Source of the DNA: Thiodiazotropha sp040793985
GTDB lineage: Bacteria; Pseudomonadota; Gammaproteobacteria; Chromatiales; Chromatiaceae
Assembly (NCBI GenBank): GCA_040793985.1
Contig: JBFNJI010000013.1
Span: forward strand, 62,001-126,000
Length of the DNA: 64,000 bases
Direction of reading: 5' to 3'
Position 1 is the stretch's first letter, and every line of letters begins with the position of its first letter. Positions 1 to 7,606 of the stretch are shown piece after piece. Both the position numbers and the translations under genes were made by a program. A model generated the notes under the pieces. It did no database searches. It saw nothing but the letters and a program-made list of their open reading frames with translations, and had not been told where the DNA came from.

Positions 1-142
1 TGAATCGATACAGAAGCGGGATTATCCGGTGGTGCAGGGGTGTGTGCTCTTCATCAGCATCGCCTACGTGCTGGTCAATACCCTGACGGACCTTCTCTAT
101 GGTCTGGTTGATCCACGAATACGCAGTGGTGGCCCTGGATGA
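1..142 (+). CDS. Peptide ABC transporter permease, DppB/OppB-like (3' end only)
   Basis: Only the last 46 codons are in the window; the gene starts to the left. The frame beginning at base 2 encodes a C-terminal membrane segment (QGCVLFISIAYVLVNTLTDL) followed by a YGLVDPRIR end, which is the usual last helix and tail of the DppB/OppB family of inner-membrane permeases. The stop codon TGA overlaps the ATG of the next permease gene by four bases (ATGA), so the two are translationally coupled, as expected for the two permease subunits of a peptide or nickel importer. The substrate cannot be told from this fragment. Confidence 0.8.
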   Translation, partial: ESIQKRDYPVVQGCVLFISIAYVLVNTLTDLLYGLVDPRIRSGGPG

Positions 143-945
143 TCCGACGTTGGATGCCCTATCTGATTATCGCTCTCTGGGGTATTGCCGCAGTGGTCAG
201 TCCCTGGTTCAGCGAGGCTGGGAACATGATCGATCTCGAAAGGATCCTGCAGCCACCCGGACTCTCCGGTCTGTTGGGCTACGATGATCTCGGACGGCCG
301 ATATTGATACGCCTGGTGGCGGGGGCACAGACCTCTTTCATCGTGGCGGTCGGCGTGGTCGGATTCTCGGCCCTTGCCGGAAGCCTGATTGGTCTGCTGG
401 CAGGCTATCATGGCGGCTGGCTCGATCTCCTGGTGGTCAGGGTGATCGATATCTTCCTTGCTTTCCCGGGGATCCTATTGGCCATTGCATTGGCCGGTGT
501 CATGGGGCCGGGAATTGATAATTTGATAATCGCACTGTCCCTGGTGGGTTGGGTCGGCTATGCACGCCTCGCCCGTGGCCAGGTATTGTCACTGAAGCGC
601 CGCGACCACGTCATGGCGGCTGTTGCTCTTGGCAGTTCACGGATCACGATACTGACAAGGCACTTGTTGCCATTGATGATGGCCCCATTGATCGTCGAGG
701 CAACCTTCGGCATGGCGGGGATGGTCATCGCCGAGGCCGGCCTTTCGTTCCTGGGATTGGGGATTCAGCCACCCCAGGCATCCTGGGGAAGCATGATTCG
801 TGACGGTGCCGGTTACATGCTGATGGCGCCGCACATGGTGCTGGCGCCGGGGGTGGCCGTTATGCTGGTGGTATTGTCTCTGAATCTGCTTGGTGATCGG
901 CTACGCGACCATCTTGATATACGCCTCTCCAGCCCTGGCTACTGA
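139..945 (+). CDS. Peptide ABC transporter permease, DppC/OppC-like
   Basis: Second inner-membrane permease subunit of a dipeptide/oligopeptide/nickel-type ABC importer, 268 residues. It has an N-terminal membrane helix (about residues 7-25), then the BPD_transp_1 region with several helices. The cytoplasmic EAA-type loop that contacts the ATPase lies near residues 158-178 (MAAVALG...LLP). The family signature GLSFLGLGIQPP...SWG starts near residue 201. The start overlaps the stop of the DppB-like gene, so the pair forms one operon. No ATPase or binding-protein gene follows: the next gene is on the opposite strand and its end overlaps this one by seven bases. The missing parts are probably to the left of the window. 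Confidence 0.9.
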   Translation: MIRRWMPYLIIALWGIAAVVSPWFSEAGNMIDLERILQPPGLSGLLGYDDLGRPILIRLVAGAQTSFIVAVGVVGFSALAGSLIGLLAGYHGGWLDLLVVRVIDIFLAFPGILLAIALAGVMGPGIDNLIIALSLVGWVGYARLARGQVLSLKRRDHVMAAVALGSSRITILTRHLLPLMMAPLIVEATFGMAGMVIAEAGLSFLGLGIQPPQASWGSMIRDGAGYMLMAPHMVLAPGVAVMLVVLSLNLLGDRLRDHLDIRLSSPGY

Positions 946-1346
946 ACCAAGAAGGTGGTAAAAAAGAGGGCCTTCACTTCATTTCTTCCACTCAGCTCCT
1001 GCATCAGCTCACCAATCGTGGCGAGCGCCTTTTTGCGTAACGCCTCCTTGCCATTGGGAGATTTGATATCCATCCCATCCTGTTCCGACAGCAGTAGTAA
1101 CATGGCGTGGCGGATTGCAGGCCCATGAATGTTGAGCTCTTCCAGAAAAAGGTCATCATTGGTCATCAGCTGTACGTCACAGCGTATGTACTTGCCCCCG
1201 CCAGCCAGGTTGGCGACCAGTGAGGGCTTGAGCTGATAGTAGCTGATCGTCGGTGGGGCCTCTTCGGCCTCTTCTTTTTCGTCCTCGGCAAGAAGCGGCA
1301 TGGCCACGAGCATCAACAATACGATTAGTAACTTGATTGAGCGCAT
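939..1346 (-). CDS. FliL-like flagellar basal body-associated protein
   Basis: A 135-residue protein if started at the methionine before RSIKLLIVLL; an upstream in-frame ATG at 1379 adds 11 residues but would bury the signal segment. The N-terminus is a signal or anchor helix, followed by a short acidic stretch (EDEKEEAEEAPP) and then the FliL-type periplasmic domain (YYQLKPSLVANL...KYIRCDVQLM). FliL proteins sit at the flagellar stator and tune torque. No other flagellar gene is visible here, so this is an orphan copy; isolated FliL-like genes are common in gammaproteobacteria and may have another envelope role. Its 3' end overlaps the convergent permease gene. Confidence 0.7.
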   Translation of the reverse strand: MRSIKLLIVLLMLVAMPLLAEDEKEEAEEAPPTISYYQLKPSLVANLAGGGKYIRCDVQLMTNDDLFLEELNIHGPAIRHAMLLLLSEQDGMDIKSPNGKEALRKKALATIGELMQELSGRNEVKALFFTTFLVQ

Positions 1347-1442
1347 GTTTTTACCTTCAATGATACGGCTAGTTTCCACTCCATCTATGTTTACGGCATA
1401 CTGACTGAAATATTGAGTATCCAGCGCTGCAAAGTGGGAGAA

Positions 1443-1571
1443 ATGAATCGCCGCTCTCGTACCTGTTTTCTACGCAGCAAGCTGGATTTGTCGAGCGTCT
1501 GCATACTCCAAAATCGGGTGTTGCCAGTGATAGGTGGTTTCATGTTACAGCCTCTTAGAGGAGTGGCCTGA
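1443..1571 (+). CDS. Possible 42-residue leader peptide coupled to nagZ
   Basis: A short open frame begins ATG AAT CGC CGC and ends in a TGA whose last base is the first base of the nagZ ATG (TGATG), a typical coupling arrangement. A weak purine-rich stretch (gtgggagaa) lies just upstream. The peptide is basic at the N-terminus (MNRRSRTCFLRSK) and matches no family I know. It may be a chance frame; the coupling overlap is the only positive argument. Confidence 0.25.
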   Translation: MNRRSRTCFLRSKLDLSSVCILQNRVLPVIGGFMLQPLRGVA

Positions 1572-2620
1572 TGAGTCTGGGACCGGTCATGCTCGACCTT
1601 GAGGGGACAGCACTCTCTGCGGATGAGAAGCGACTGTTGCGTCTCCCCGCCGTGGGAGGCGTTATACTTTTCACCCGAAATTTTGAAACCATTGACCAGT
1701 TGGAGCAGCTCTGCAGTGAGATTCATGGGGTGCGAAATCCCCATCTGTTGATTGCTGTTGATCATGAAGGTGGCCGGGTACAAAGGTTTCGGGAGGGGTT
1801 TACCCCGCTTCCTGCGGCCGCCTGGTATGGTGAGCACTATCAGAAAAACCCGGAACTGGGTCTGCAGCTGGCACAGCTGGGTGGTTGGTTGATGGCTTCC
1901 GAACTGCGGGCCTGTGGCGTTGATTTCAGCTTTGCCCCAGTTCTCGATATCGGTTTTGGAATCAGCGAGGTGATTGGCGACAGGGCCTTCTCCCAGCAAC
2001 CCGACGCTGTTGCCCGATTGGCCAAGGCCTGGATGCGCGGATCGCATGATGCGGGCATGGCGGCGGTAGGCAAACATTTTCCCGGGCATGGGGGTGTCGA
2101 GGCCGACTCCCACCTGGCGTTGCCAATAGACCGGCGTCGATTCGAAGACCTTGAGATGGAGGATCTGCGGCCATTTGAAACCATGATCCATGCCGGTATG
2201 GAGGCGATTATGCCGGCGCATGTGATCTATAGTCATGTCGACAGGGAACTGGCCGGTTTTTCACCGTTTTGGCTAAAAAAGGTGTTACGGCAGCAGTTGG
2301 GGTTTCAAGGGGTGATCTTCAGTGACGACCTGAACATGGCGGCTGCCGGTGAAGCGGGCGGCCCTGCCGAGCGGGCGTCGGCGGCTCTCTCCGCCGGTTG
2401 CGACATGGTTTTGATATGCAACAATCGGCCTGCCGCCATGATGGTATTGGAGCGCTTGAAGGATTACGATGATCCGGCTGCCCATGTCCGCCTGGTGAGA
2501 ATGCATGGCCGTAAAAAGAGAACCCTTCAGCAGCTCCATTTGGATCCCCAATGGAGGAGTGCCGTTAACCGGTTGTCTGTGGCGCCTGAAGAGATCAGCC
2601 TCGATCTGGGAATGGAATAG
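1571..2620 (+). CDS. nagZ: Beta-N-acetylhexosaminidase NagZ
   Basis: Cytoplasmic glycoside hydrolase family 3 enzyme, 349 residues, that removes N-acetylglucosamine from anhydro-muropeptides during peptidoglycan recycling. The diagnostic NagZ motif KHFPGHG...ADSH is at residues 168-181; it supplies the unusual His general acid/base in a mobile loop. The Asp nucleophile lies in FSDDLNM near residues 250-256. There is no signal peptide, in line with a cytoplasmic enzyme. The length is normal for the family. It is followed after 45 bases by a purine phosphoribosyltransferase, and an MTIP gene lies 1.5 kb on; in Pseudomonas an MTIP gene also neighbours nagZ (PA3004/PA3005), which supports the call. 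Confidence 0.95.
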   Translation: MSLGPVMLDLEGTALSADEKRLLRLPAVGGVILFTRNFETIDQLEQLCSEIHGVRNPHLLIAVDHEGGRVQRFREGFTPLPAAAWYGEHYQKNPELGLQLAQLGGWLMASELRACGVDFSFAPVLDIGFGISEVIGDRAFSQQPDAVARLAKAWMRGSHDAGMAAVGKHFPGHGGVEADSHLALPIDRRRFEDLEMEDLRPFETMIHAGMEAIMPAHVIYSHVDRELAGFSPFWLKKVLRQQLGFQGVIFSDDLNMAAAGEAGGPAERASAALSAGCDMVLICNNRPAAMMVLERLKDYDDPAAHVRLVRMHGRKKRTLQQLHLDPQWRSAVNRLSVAPEEISLDLGME

Positions 2621-2665
2621 TTCTGTGATAGCAAAGTTGATTCCATACAGGGAACGGGAACCGCA

Positions 2666-3220
2666 ATGACCATAACAGCACAGCAAGCGGCTGAAGTCCT
2701 GGCGTCCGCTGATCAAATCTACTCAACTGCCGAGGTAGAACAGGCGCTCGATCGATTAGCGCTGGAGATTACCGGCAAGTTGTCCGGTGAAGACCCGCTG
2801 GTTCTCTGCGTATTAAATGGCGCACTCATACCAACCGGACATCTGTTAACACGTCTCAACTTCCCATTGCGGCATGACTACATCCATGCGACCCGATACA
2901 GGGGTAAAACCAGCGGTGCTGAATTGGAATGGATTGGACGGCCCAGTACCACATTGGCTGGCGAGACGGTATTGGTCGTGGACGATATCTTTGATGAGGG
3001 TGTCACTCTCTCCGCTATCGTTGATGCCTGTGAAGCAGCCGGTGCAAAGTCGGTATACAGTGTGGTATTGGTCGAGAAGTTGCGTAATCGAGGGGTTGGA
3101 TTTGCCCCCGATTTTGTCGGCCTTACTGTCGAAGATCGATATGTCTTTGGGTATGGCATGGACTACATGGAATACCATAGGAACCTACCTGGTATTTATG
3201 CCGTAACCAAAGATAGGTAA
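2666..3220 (+). CDS. hpt: Hypoxanthine-guanine phosphoribosyltransferase
   Basis: Purine salvage enzyme that joins hypoxanthine or guanine to PRPP, 184 residues. The PRPP-binding loop VLVVDDIFDEGVTL occupies residues 102-115, and the flexible-loop region follows RYRGKTSGAELEW. It is probably co-transcribed with nagZ (45-base gap). Its product fits with the downstream S-methyl-5'-thioinosine phosphorylase, which releases hypoxanthine: the two together would recover the purine from methylthioadenosine after deamination. That functional link is an inference from gene context. Confidence 0.88.
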   Translation: MTITAQQAAEVLASADQIYSTAEVEQALDRLALEITGKLSGEDPLVLCVLNGALIPTGHLLTRLNFPLRHDYIHATRYRGKTSGAELEWIGRPSTTLAGETVLVVDDIFDEGVTLSAIVDACEAAGAKSVYSVVLVEKLRNRGVGFAPDFVGLTVEDRYVFGYGMDYMEYHRNLPGIYAVTKDR

Positions 3221-3440
3221 TTACCCTAATAGTCGATCTTTCCACTCAAGGGAAATCCCCCTGAGAAATGCCTTAATATTCTTCTAATGGCTTGTGTCTA
3301 TTGCCATTTATCAAATATTGGTGCAAGCTTGAGTGTAATTGACCAAGCCTGACAAAGATCGGGCGGTGCGTTTTTTTCTTTTGCGTTGCTTGTTCCTGAT
3401 TAACCAGGGCAGGGGCTAATGAATTAATGGAGGGTGGAAC

Positions 3441-3881
3441 GTGACTAATTTAGAAAACCTGAAAGGCAGTCATACTGATATGCAGGAAATTATCAGTGAT
3501 CTCAGGGCGATGATGACTAAGGAACAGTTGAGTATACGACCGAATGCGATGACAGCTCATAAAATGATCTGTGATCTGGCGGAAAAGATGAAGGTCCACA
3601 TGTCCGAGCAGGATAGAGGAATCTATCCCGATCTGCTGACACATCATGATCCGAAGCTAAAGTCGATGGCGTGGGGATTTCTGAATGGACAGAAACCGAT
3701 GCGCAAGCAGTTCGAGCAGTACCATAGCCGCTGGCTGAAAAATTGCGACTTTAACTTTACCGATGAGTTTATCGCCGATACATACGAGATTTTTGATATG
3801 ATCGAAGATCGTATACAGCGCGAAGAAACAATCCTGATTCCAACACTAGAAAAGTCAGGGGTCTTTGCCCGGGCTGTATAA
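3441..3881 (+). CDS. Hemerythrin-like domain protein
   Basis: A 146-residue all-helical protein of the HHE/hemerythrin type, which binds a di-iron centre used for oxygen, nitric oxide or iron sensing and storage. Candidate iron ligands are His11 (GSHTDM), His40 (TAHKM), His53 with Glu56 (KVHMSEQD), His95 (QYHSRW) and the Glu pair near residues 128-129 (QREETIL). A good ribosome-binding site (ggagggtgg) precedes the start. It stands alone, 220 bases after hpt, and ends just before a strong hairpin terminator, so it looks like a single-gene unit. No partner domain such as a chemoreceptor or cyclase is attached, and the physiological ligand is unknown. Confidence 0.82.
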   Translation: MTNLENLKGSHTDMQEIISDLRAMMTKEQLSIRPNAMTAHKMICDLAEKMKVHMSEQDRGIYPDLLTHHDPKLKSMAWGFLNGQKPMRKQFEQYHSRWLKNCDFNFTDEFIADTYEIFDMIEDRIQREETILIPTLEKSGVFARAV

Positions 3882-3912
3882 CCTGTCAGGATATATGGAG
3901 GAGACTCTAGAG

Positions 3913-3939
3913 GGGGTGATTAGTTCGCCCCTTTTTTTT
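3913..3939 (+). terminator. Rho-independent terminator after the hemerythrin gene
   Basis: A seven-pair stem (GGGGTGA with TCGCCCC, one G-U pair) with a five-base loop is followed directly by eight T residues. It lies 31 bases after the hemerythrin stop codon. Confidence 0.85.
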
Positions 3940-4059
3940 GCCCGGCGATAGCCGCCCGGATCTATCATCTCCCCACGAGTGGCTACAGCTTCTTCAGCAT
4001 GGCTTGATCGCCATAGACAGAGTATAAGTCGCCTGCCGCGGCTCACTAGCCTAAGCAAT

Positions 4060-4090
4060 GCCATGGATCGATACAGGATCGGTCCATGGC
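4060..4090. repeat. Inverted repeat upstream of the MTIP gene
   Basis: Perfect eight-base arms GCCATGGA (4060-4067) and TCCATGGC (4083-4090) are separated by 15 bases. The repeat lies 83 bases before the start codon of the phosphorylase gene and is followed by a T-rich stretch. It could be an operator or part of a leader hairpin; nothing in the sequence decides which. Confidence 0.4.
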
Positions 4091-4172
4091 TTACAGCGCC
4101 AGCAGTGTTTTTTTTAGTTAAAAAGTCGATGTACAATGCTGGCTTGATTCCCAAGCGATACAGCATTCAATA

Positions 4173-4919
4173 ATGACAAAACTGGCCATTATCGGCGGCA
4201 CTGGGCTGGACCAGATTCCAGACCTGGAGATTACACATAGAGAAGTCTGCCATACTCCGTTCGGTGAGCCTTCGGCAGCGCTGACTCATGGCACCATCTC
4301 CGGTCACGATGTGGTGTTTCTTCCTCGTCATGGCGCCTCGCATATGATCCCTCCACATCTGGTCAACTACCGGGCGAACCTGTGGGCCTTGAGGCATGTA
4401 GGAATCCAGACCATTCTCGGCGTCGCCGCAGTTGGGGGGATAGGTGCCGAGATGGCGCCGGGCCGCATCGTCATACCCGATCAGATCATTGACTATACCT
4501 TTGGTCGTGAGCATACCATATTCGATAGCGACCTGAGCCAGGTTACCCACATCGATTTCACCAAGCCATATTGCGAGGAGTTACGCCAAGCATTGCTCGA
4601 GGCGGGTCGGCTCAGTAAGGTGGACCCTGTAGCAGGTGGTACCTATGGCGCAACCCAGGGGCCCAGACTGGAAACGGCTGCAGAGATCGTGAGGATGGAG
4701 AGGGATGGTTGTGATATCGTCGGTATGACGGGGATGCCGGAAGCGGCATTGGCAAAAGAGTTCAACCTTTGCTACGGATCATGTGCCGTCATCTCCAACT
4801 GGGCAGCTGGAAAAACAGCGACGGCTATCGATATGAAAGAGATCGAAAAGAACTTGAAAGAGGGTATGGAAAAGGTCAAGCCGCTGTTGGTGGAACTGCT
4901 TAGACAGGATACCTGGTAA
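4173..4919 (+). CDS. S-methyl-5'-thioinosine phosphorylase (MTAP/PNP family)
   Basis: A 248-residue purine nucleoside phosphorylase of the MTAP group. It shows the phosphate-binding GGTGLD at residues 8-13, PRHG near residue 51, NYRANLWAL and the AVGGIG segment. The base and ribose region includes GMTGMPEA and NWAAG. In Pseudomonas aeruginosa the corresponding gene sits next to nagZ and prefers methylthioinosine to methylthioadenosine; the similar context here makes MTIP the better name than MTAP. The reaction yields hypoxanthine and 5-methylthioribose-1-phosphate, linking to the hpt gene upstream. The start codon follows the string CATTCAATA with no strong ribosome-binding site. Confidence 0.85.
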   Translation: MTKLAIIGGTGLDQIPDLEITHREVCHTPFGEPSAALTHGTISGHDVVFLPRHGASHMIPPHLVNYRANLWALRHVGIQTILGVAAVGGIGAEMAPGRIVIPDQIIDYTFGREHTIFDSDLSQVTHIDFTKPYCEELRQALLEAGRLSKVDPVAGGTYGATQGPRLETAAEIVRMERDGCDIVGMTGMPEAALAKEFNLCYGSCAVISNWAAGKTATAIDMKEIEKNLKEGMEKVKPLLVELLRQDTW

Positions 4920-4947
4920 GCACAGGCTCTTGGCCTTGCCCGATAGA

Positions 4948-5628
4948 ATGCTGAAAAGTAAAAAATCATTAAATTCAATATTTAAAATAACTATATTAAT
5001 ATCGATTCTAGCTTTTGGACGGCATCTTCATGGGGATGCCCTAGAGCTGGGTTTGGAGTCATTACAGGCCGGTGATTACGCAGAGGCGTTTTGTCTCTGG
5101 CGGCCGCTGGCAATGCAGGGCAACAGTGAGGCGGCCTTCCATTTGGGTTGGCTCTACGCCAATGGCAATGGACTGCGCGTCGATATCCGCAAGGCCGTCT
5201 ATTGGTGGAAGCGTGCAGCTGACCAGGGACACCGGGATGCCATGTTTGCTCTGGCTCTGGCCTACACCAATGGGGACGGCATAGGAAAAGACAGCGAACA
5301 GGCGATCGATTGGTACCTGAGGTCGGCATTTCTGGGGCATGAGGATGCCCGTGAAATAATCAGGATGAAACTTCGCGATAGTGAACCGCTGCTACTCTCC
5401 AGAATCGACGAACTCTTGCAAGAGCCCTGGCTTGGGGATCGTGTCACGGTCTCCAAGGAGAGAGTTAATTTGCGCTCAGGGCCAAGTGTCGATAGTGTTG
5501 TCCTCAAACAGCTCGGCATGGGACAATCCCTGATTGTGATTGATCGCCGGGGCGACTGGTACAGGATCCTTGATCCTGAAGACTCTGGCCTGGCCTGGAT
5601 TGCAAGCTGGTTAGTGCTAAATCACTAA
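4948..5628 (+). CDS. Sel1-repeat protein with C-terminal SH3 domain
   Basis: A 226-residue exported protein. The ATG at 4948 puts a lysine-rich start in front of a hydrophobic signal segment (IFKITILISILAFG); a TTG at 4930 is possible but less good. Two to three Sel1-like (TPR-type) helical repeats follow (EAAFHLGWLYANGNG, DAMFALALAYTNGDG). The last 65 residues form a bacterial SH3 domain (VTVSKERVNLRSGPSVDS...GDWYRI), often used to bind peptidoglycan. The gene begins 28 bases after the MTIP gene and is probably co-transcribed with it. A periplasmic scaffold role in cell-wall turnover is likely by family but not shown. Confidence 0.75.
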   Translation: MLKSKKSLNSIFKITILISILAFGRHLHGDALELGLESLQAGDYAEAFCLWRPLAMQGNSEAAFHLGWLYANGNGLRVDIRKAVYWWKRAADQGHRDAMFALALAYTNGDGIGKDSEQAIDWYLRSAFLGHEDAREIIRMKLRDSEPLLLSRIDELLQEPWLGDRVTVSKERVNLRSGPSVDSVVLKQLGMGQSLIVIDRRGDWYRILDPEDSGLAWIASWLVLNH

Positions 5629-5643
5629 TTTGCCAGATATATT

Positions 5644-5673
5644 TTGAGACCTAATCATGGATTGGGTTACAAT
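5644..5673 (+). promoter_or_regulatory. Sigma-70-type promoter for the histone-tail membrane protein
   Basis: TTGAGA at 5644-5649 and TACAAT at 5668-5673 are 18 bases apart. They lie 37 bases before the start codon at 5711, which has its own ribosome-binding site (agagggg). Confidence 0.45.
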
Positions 5674-5710
5674 AGAGCCAAGTTAATATGCATGCCAGAG
5701 GGGAATCAAT

Positions 5711-6886
5711 ATGGCTGACGAGACAACCACTGCAGATGAAAAAGTAGAGAAGGAAAAGGCAACGAAGACAGCGGCAGTCAAGAAAAAGGTTGCAAAGAAA
5801 AAGAGTGCGAAAAAGAAGGTTGCGAAGAAGAAAGCAACGACAACGAAAAAGGTTACGGCAAAAAAGAGCGCAACGCAGGCCAAGAAGCCTGAAATGACCC
5901 CGCCGGCAAAGACAGCACCAGCTTCGACAGCCAAGACAGAGTCGAAATCGGCAACCCCAACAGCCGTCGCCGCCGCCAGTGCCATGGCCACCCAGAAGGC
6001 CTCCGCTGAGACTTCTGCATCGACCGCTAGCAAGCCAGCCTCTTCAGATGTCGCCACTCAAGCAGAATTCGAAAGATATACCACAGTGGAGGATTCCTCG
6101 ATGACAACACAATCCAAGGGAGCAGGCGGCTTTTGGTTAAAAGTCACTTTCTGGCTCATTATCATCATATTGGCCTTTATGTATATCAGGTCCTTGGCCA
6201 AGAATCCCCCATCGGGAAGCACCGCCACGACAACGGCTGTCGAGCAAGAGGCAGTTGATACCGCACCGACTGACGCAGCAGCGACCGACACCGCGCCAAC
6301 TGACACAGCATCGGCTGATTCCGCACCTGCAAAGGCGCAGGATGAAAAAGGGAAAAGCTGGTCCATTTTTTTCACCCCCAAAGAAAAGGGTAGTGAGGCG
6401 GCTGCCACGACAGCACCTGAGGCGGCTGAGACTTCGGAGAGCGCAAGCATGAGCGCCGCGGATCAGCAGGCCCCGGCCGAGGCGGCCCCTGCAGGTGTCG
6501 AAGAACAGGCTGTGGCCACGACCGAGGCAACAGCAGGGTCGGCTGATCAATCTCATGAGCAGACGGCTGGCGCAGCCGCAGCGACAGAAGATACGGGAGT
6601 CGCATCCCAGGGTGAATCGATCTCGGCATCCACGGAGCAGGAAGCGTCACAGTCCATTCGCGATCTGCATACCGAGTCGGTGAGTAAGATCCTCAAAGAG
6701 TTCGATGAGCTTCGTGACGCCGCAAGGGCGGAGATGGAGGCGATGCGGAACCTGATGCAGGCCGAACGCGAGCTACAGGAAGCAATGGCACCGCCGCCGC
6801 CACGTCCATGGCCAGGACGGAGCTATGGGCCTTATGGTGGCTATCCCCCGGCTCAACAAGGCTATACGCCCTACTACCCGCGTTAA
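5711..6886 (+). CDS. Membrane protein with histone-H1-like lysine/alanine tail
   Basis: A 391-residue protein of no family I can name. Residues 1-60 are almost only Lys, Ala, Thr and Val in KKKVAKKK-type blocks, like the tails of bacterial histone-H1-like proteins (AlgP, HctB type). Residues 60-130 are Ala/Ser/Thr/Pro rich. One transmembrane helix follows (FWLKVTFWLIIIILAFMYI), then a long acidic Ala/Thr/Glu-rich segment. A helical, probably coiled-coil stretch (SIRDLHTESVSKILKEFDEL...MQAERELQEAM) comes next, and the protein ends in a Pro/Gly/Tyr-rich tail (GPYGGYPPAQQGYTPYY). The basic tail is probably cytoplasmic and could touch DNA or acidic lipids. It has its own promoter and terminator. 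Function unknown. Confidence 0.7.
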   Translation: MADETTTADEKVEKEKATKTAAVKKKVAKKKSAKKKVAKKKATTTKKVTAKKSATQAKKPEMTPPAKTAPASTAKTESKSATPTAVAAASAMATQKASAETSASTASKPASSDVATQAEFERYTTVEDSSMTTQSKGAGGFWLKVTFWLIIIILAFMYIRSLAKNPPSGSTATTTAVEQEAVDTAPTDAAATDTAPTDTASADSAPAKAQDEKGKSWSIFFTPKEKGSEAAATTAPEAAETSESASMSAADQQAPAEAAPAGVEEQAVATTEATAGSADQSHEQTAGAAAATEDTGVASQGESISASTEQEASQSIRDLHTESVSKILKEFDELRDAARAEMEAMRNLMQAERELQEAMAPPPPRPWPGRSYGPYGGYPPAQQGYTPYYPR

Positions 6887-6920
6887 CTGAAAACGGGCGT
6901 CAGGCGCCCGATCGGCAATC

Positions 6921-6949
6921 ACAAACCCCGGTGTTTCACCGGGGTTTGT
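6921..6949. terminator. Bidirectional hairpin terminator between convergent genes
   Basis: A perfect 13-pair stem (ACAAACCCCGGTG with its complement) with a three-base TTT loop lies between the stop codons of the membrane protein (+) and tpx (-). On the plus strand it is followed by CGTTTT. The position suggests it serves both genes. Confidence 0.75.
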
Positions 6950-6953
6950 CGTT

Positions 6954-7454
6954 TTAGGTGAGATGGGCCAGAGCAGCGTCGTAGTCGGGTTCCTGTACGA
7001 TTTCCGGCACCAACTGGGTATAGAGCACCTTGTTGTCCTCATCCAGCACAACCACGGCACGGGCACAGATGCCGGCCAATGGGCCGTCAACAATCAGAAC
7101 GCCATAATCCTTTGCGAAAATACGATTGCGCATCATCGACAGGGAGACCACATTGTCGATGCCCTCGGCACTGCAGAAACGTCCCTGGGCGAAGGGGAGA
7201 TCCGCAGAGATCACCAGTGCGACGGAGTTGTTTTTGTCTCCCATTGCCTGATTGAATTTTACCGTCGAGGTTGCACAAACACCCGTATCAAGGCTCGGTA
7301 CGATGTTCAGCAATTTTCTCTTGCCTGCGTAGTTGCTTAGCGATACATCTGCGAGGTCGGTCGCCGCGAGGGAGAAATCTGGCGCCACCGAGCCTACCGC
7401 CGGGAGGTCGCCATTGGTGTTGATCTGATTGCCTTCAAGGGTGATTGTAGCCAT
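6954..7454 (-). CDS. tpx: Thiol peroxidase Tpx
   Basis: Atypical two-cysteine peroxiredoxin, 166 residues, that reduces hydrogen and lipid peroxides using thioredoxin. The peroxidatic Cys60 sits in PSLDTGVCATSTVKFN with Thr57 of the active site, and the resolving Cys94 is in GRFCSAEGI; this 34-residue spacing is typical of the Tpx group. Length and N-terminus (TITLEGNQINTNGDLP) match the family. It stands alone, ends next to a shared hairpin terminator, and has an unusual inverted repeat upstream that could be a control site. Confidence 0.95.
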   Translation of the reverse strand: MATITLEGNQINTNGDLPAVGSVAPDFSLAATDLADVSLSNYAGKRKLLNIVPSLDTGVCATSTVKFNQAMGDKNNSVALVISADLPFAQGRFCSAEGIDNVVSLSMMRNRIFAKDYGVLIVDGPLAGICARAVVVLDEDNKVLYTQLVPEIVQEPDYDAALAHLT

Positions 7455-7484
7455 TTATCTTTCCTATTCTGAATATAAAGGGAG

Positions 7485-7519
7485 TTGTCAATACATCGTC
7501 GGATCGATTGTATCGACAA
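7485..7519. promoter_or_regulatory. Candidate operator: 11-base inverted repeat upstream of tpx
   Basis: Arms TTGTCAATACA (7485-7495) and TGTATCGACAA (7509-7519) are complementary at 10 of 11 positions, with a 13-base spacer. The repeat begins 31 bases upstream of the tpx start codon, where an operator or promoter would be expected. It does not match an FNR or LexA box that I recognise. Confidence 0.4.
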
Positions 7520-7606
7520 GCGTGGGAGTTAAAAAACCTAAATTGGTAAAGTTATTGATCCGGCTATTTTCACAGAGCGGCTGGAGTCATGAATTAGCAT
7601 GGGGTT

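Noticed and set aside
939..1346. A flagellar gene cluster suggested by the FliL-like gene
   Set aside because: No other flagellar gene is nearby, so only an orphan FliL-like gene is reported.
1391..2236. A 281-codon minus-strand frame across nagZ
   Set aside because: It is antisense to well-supported nagZ and has no recognisable domain or start signal.
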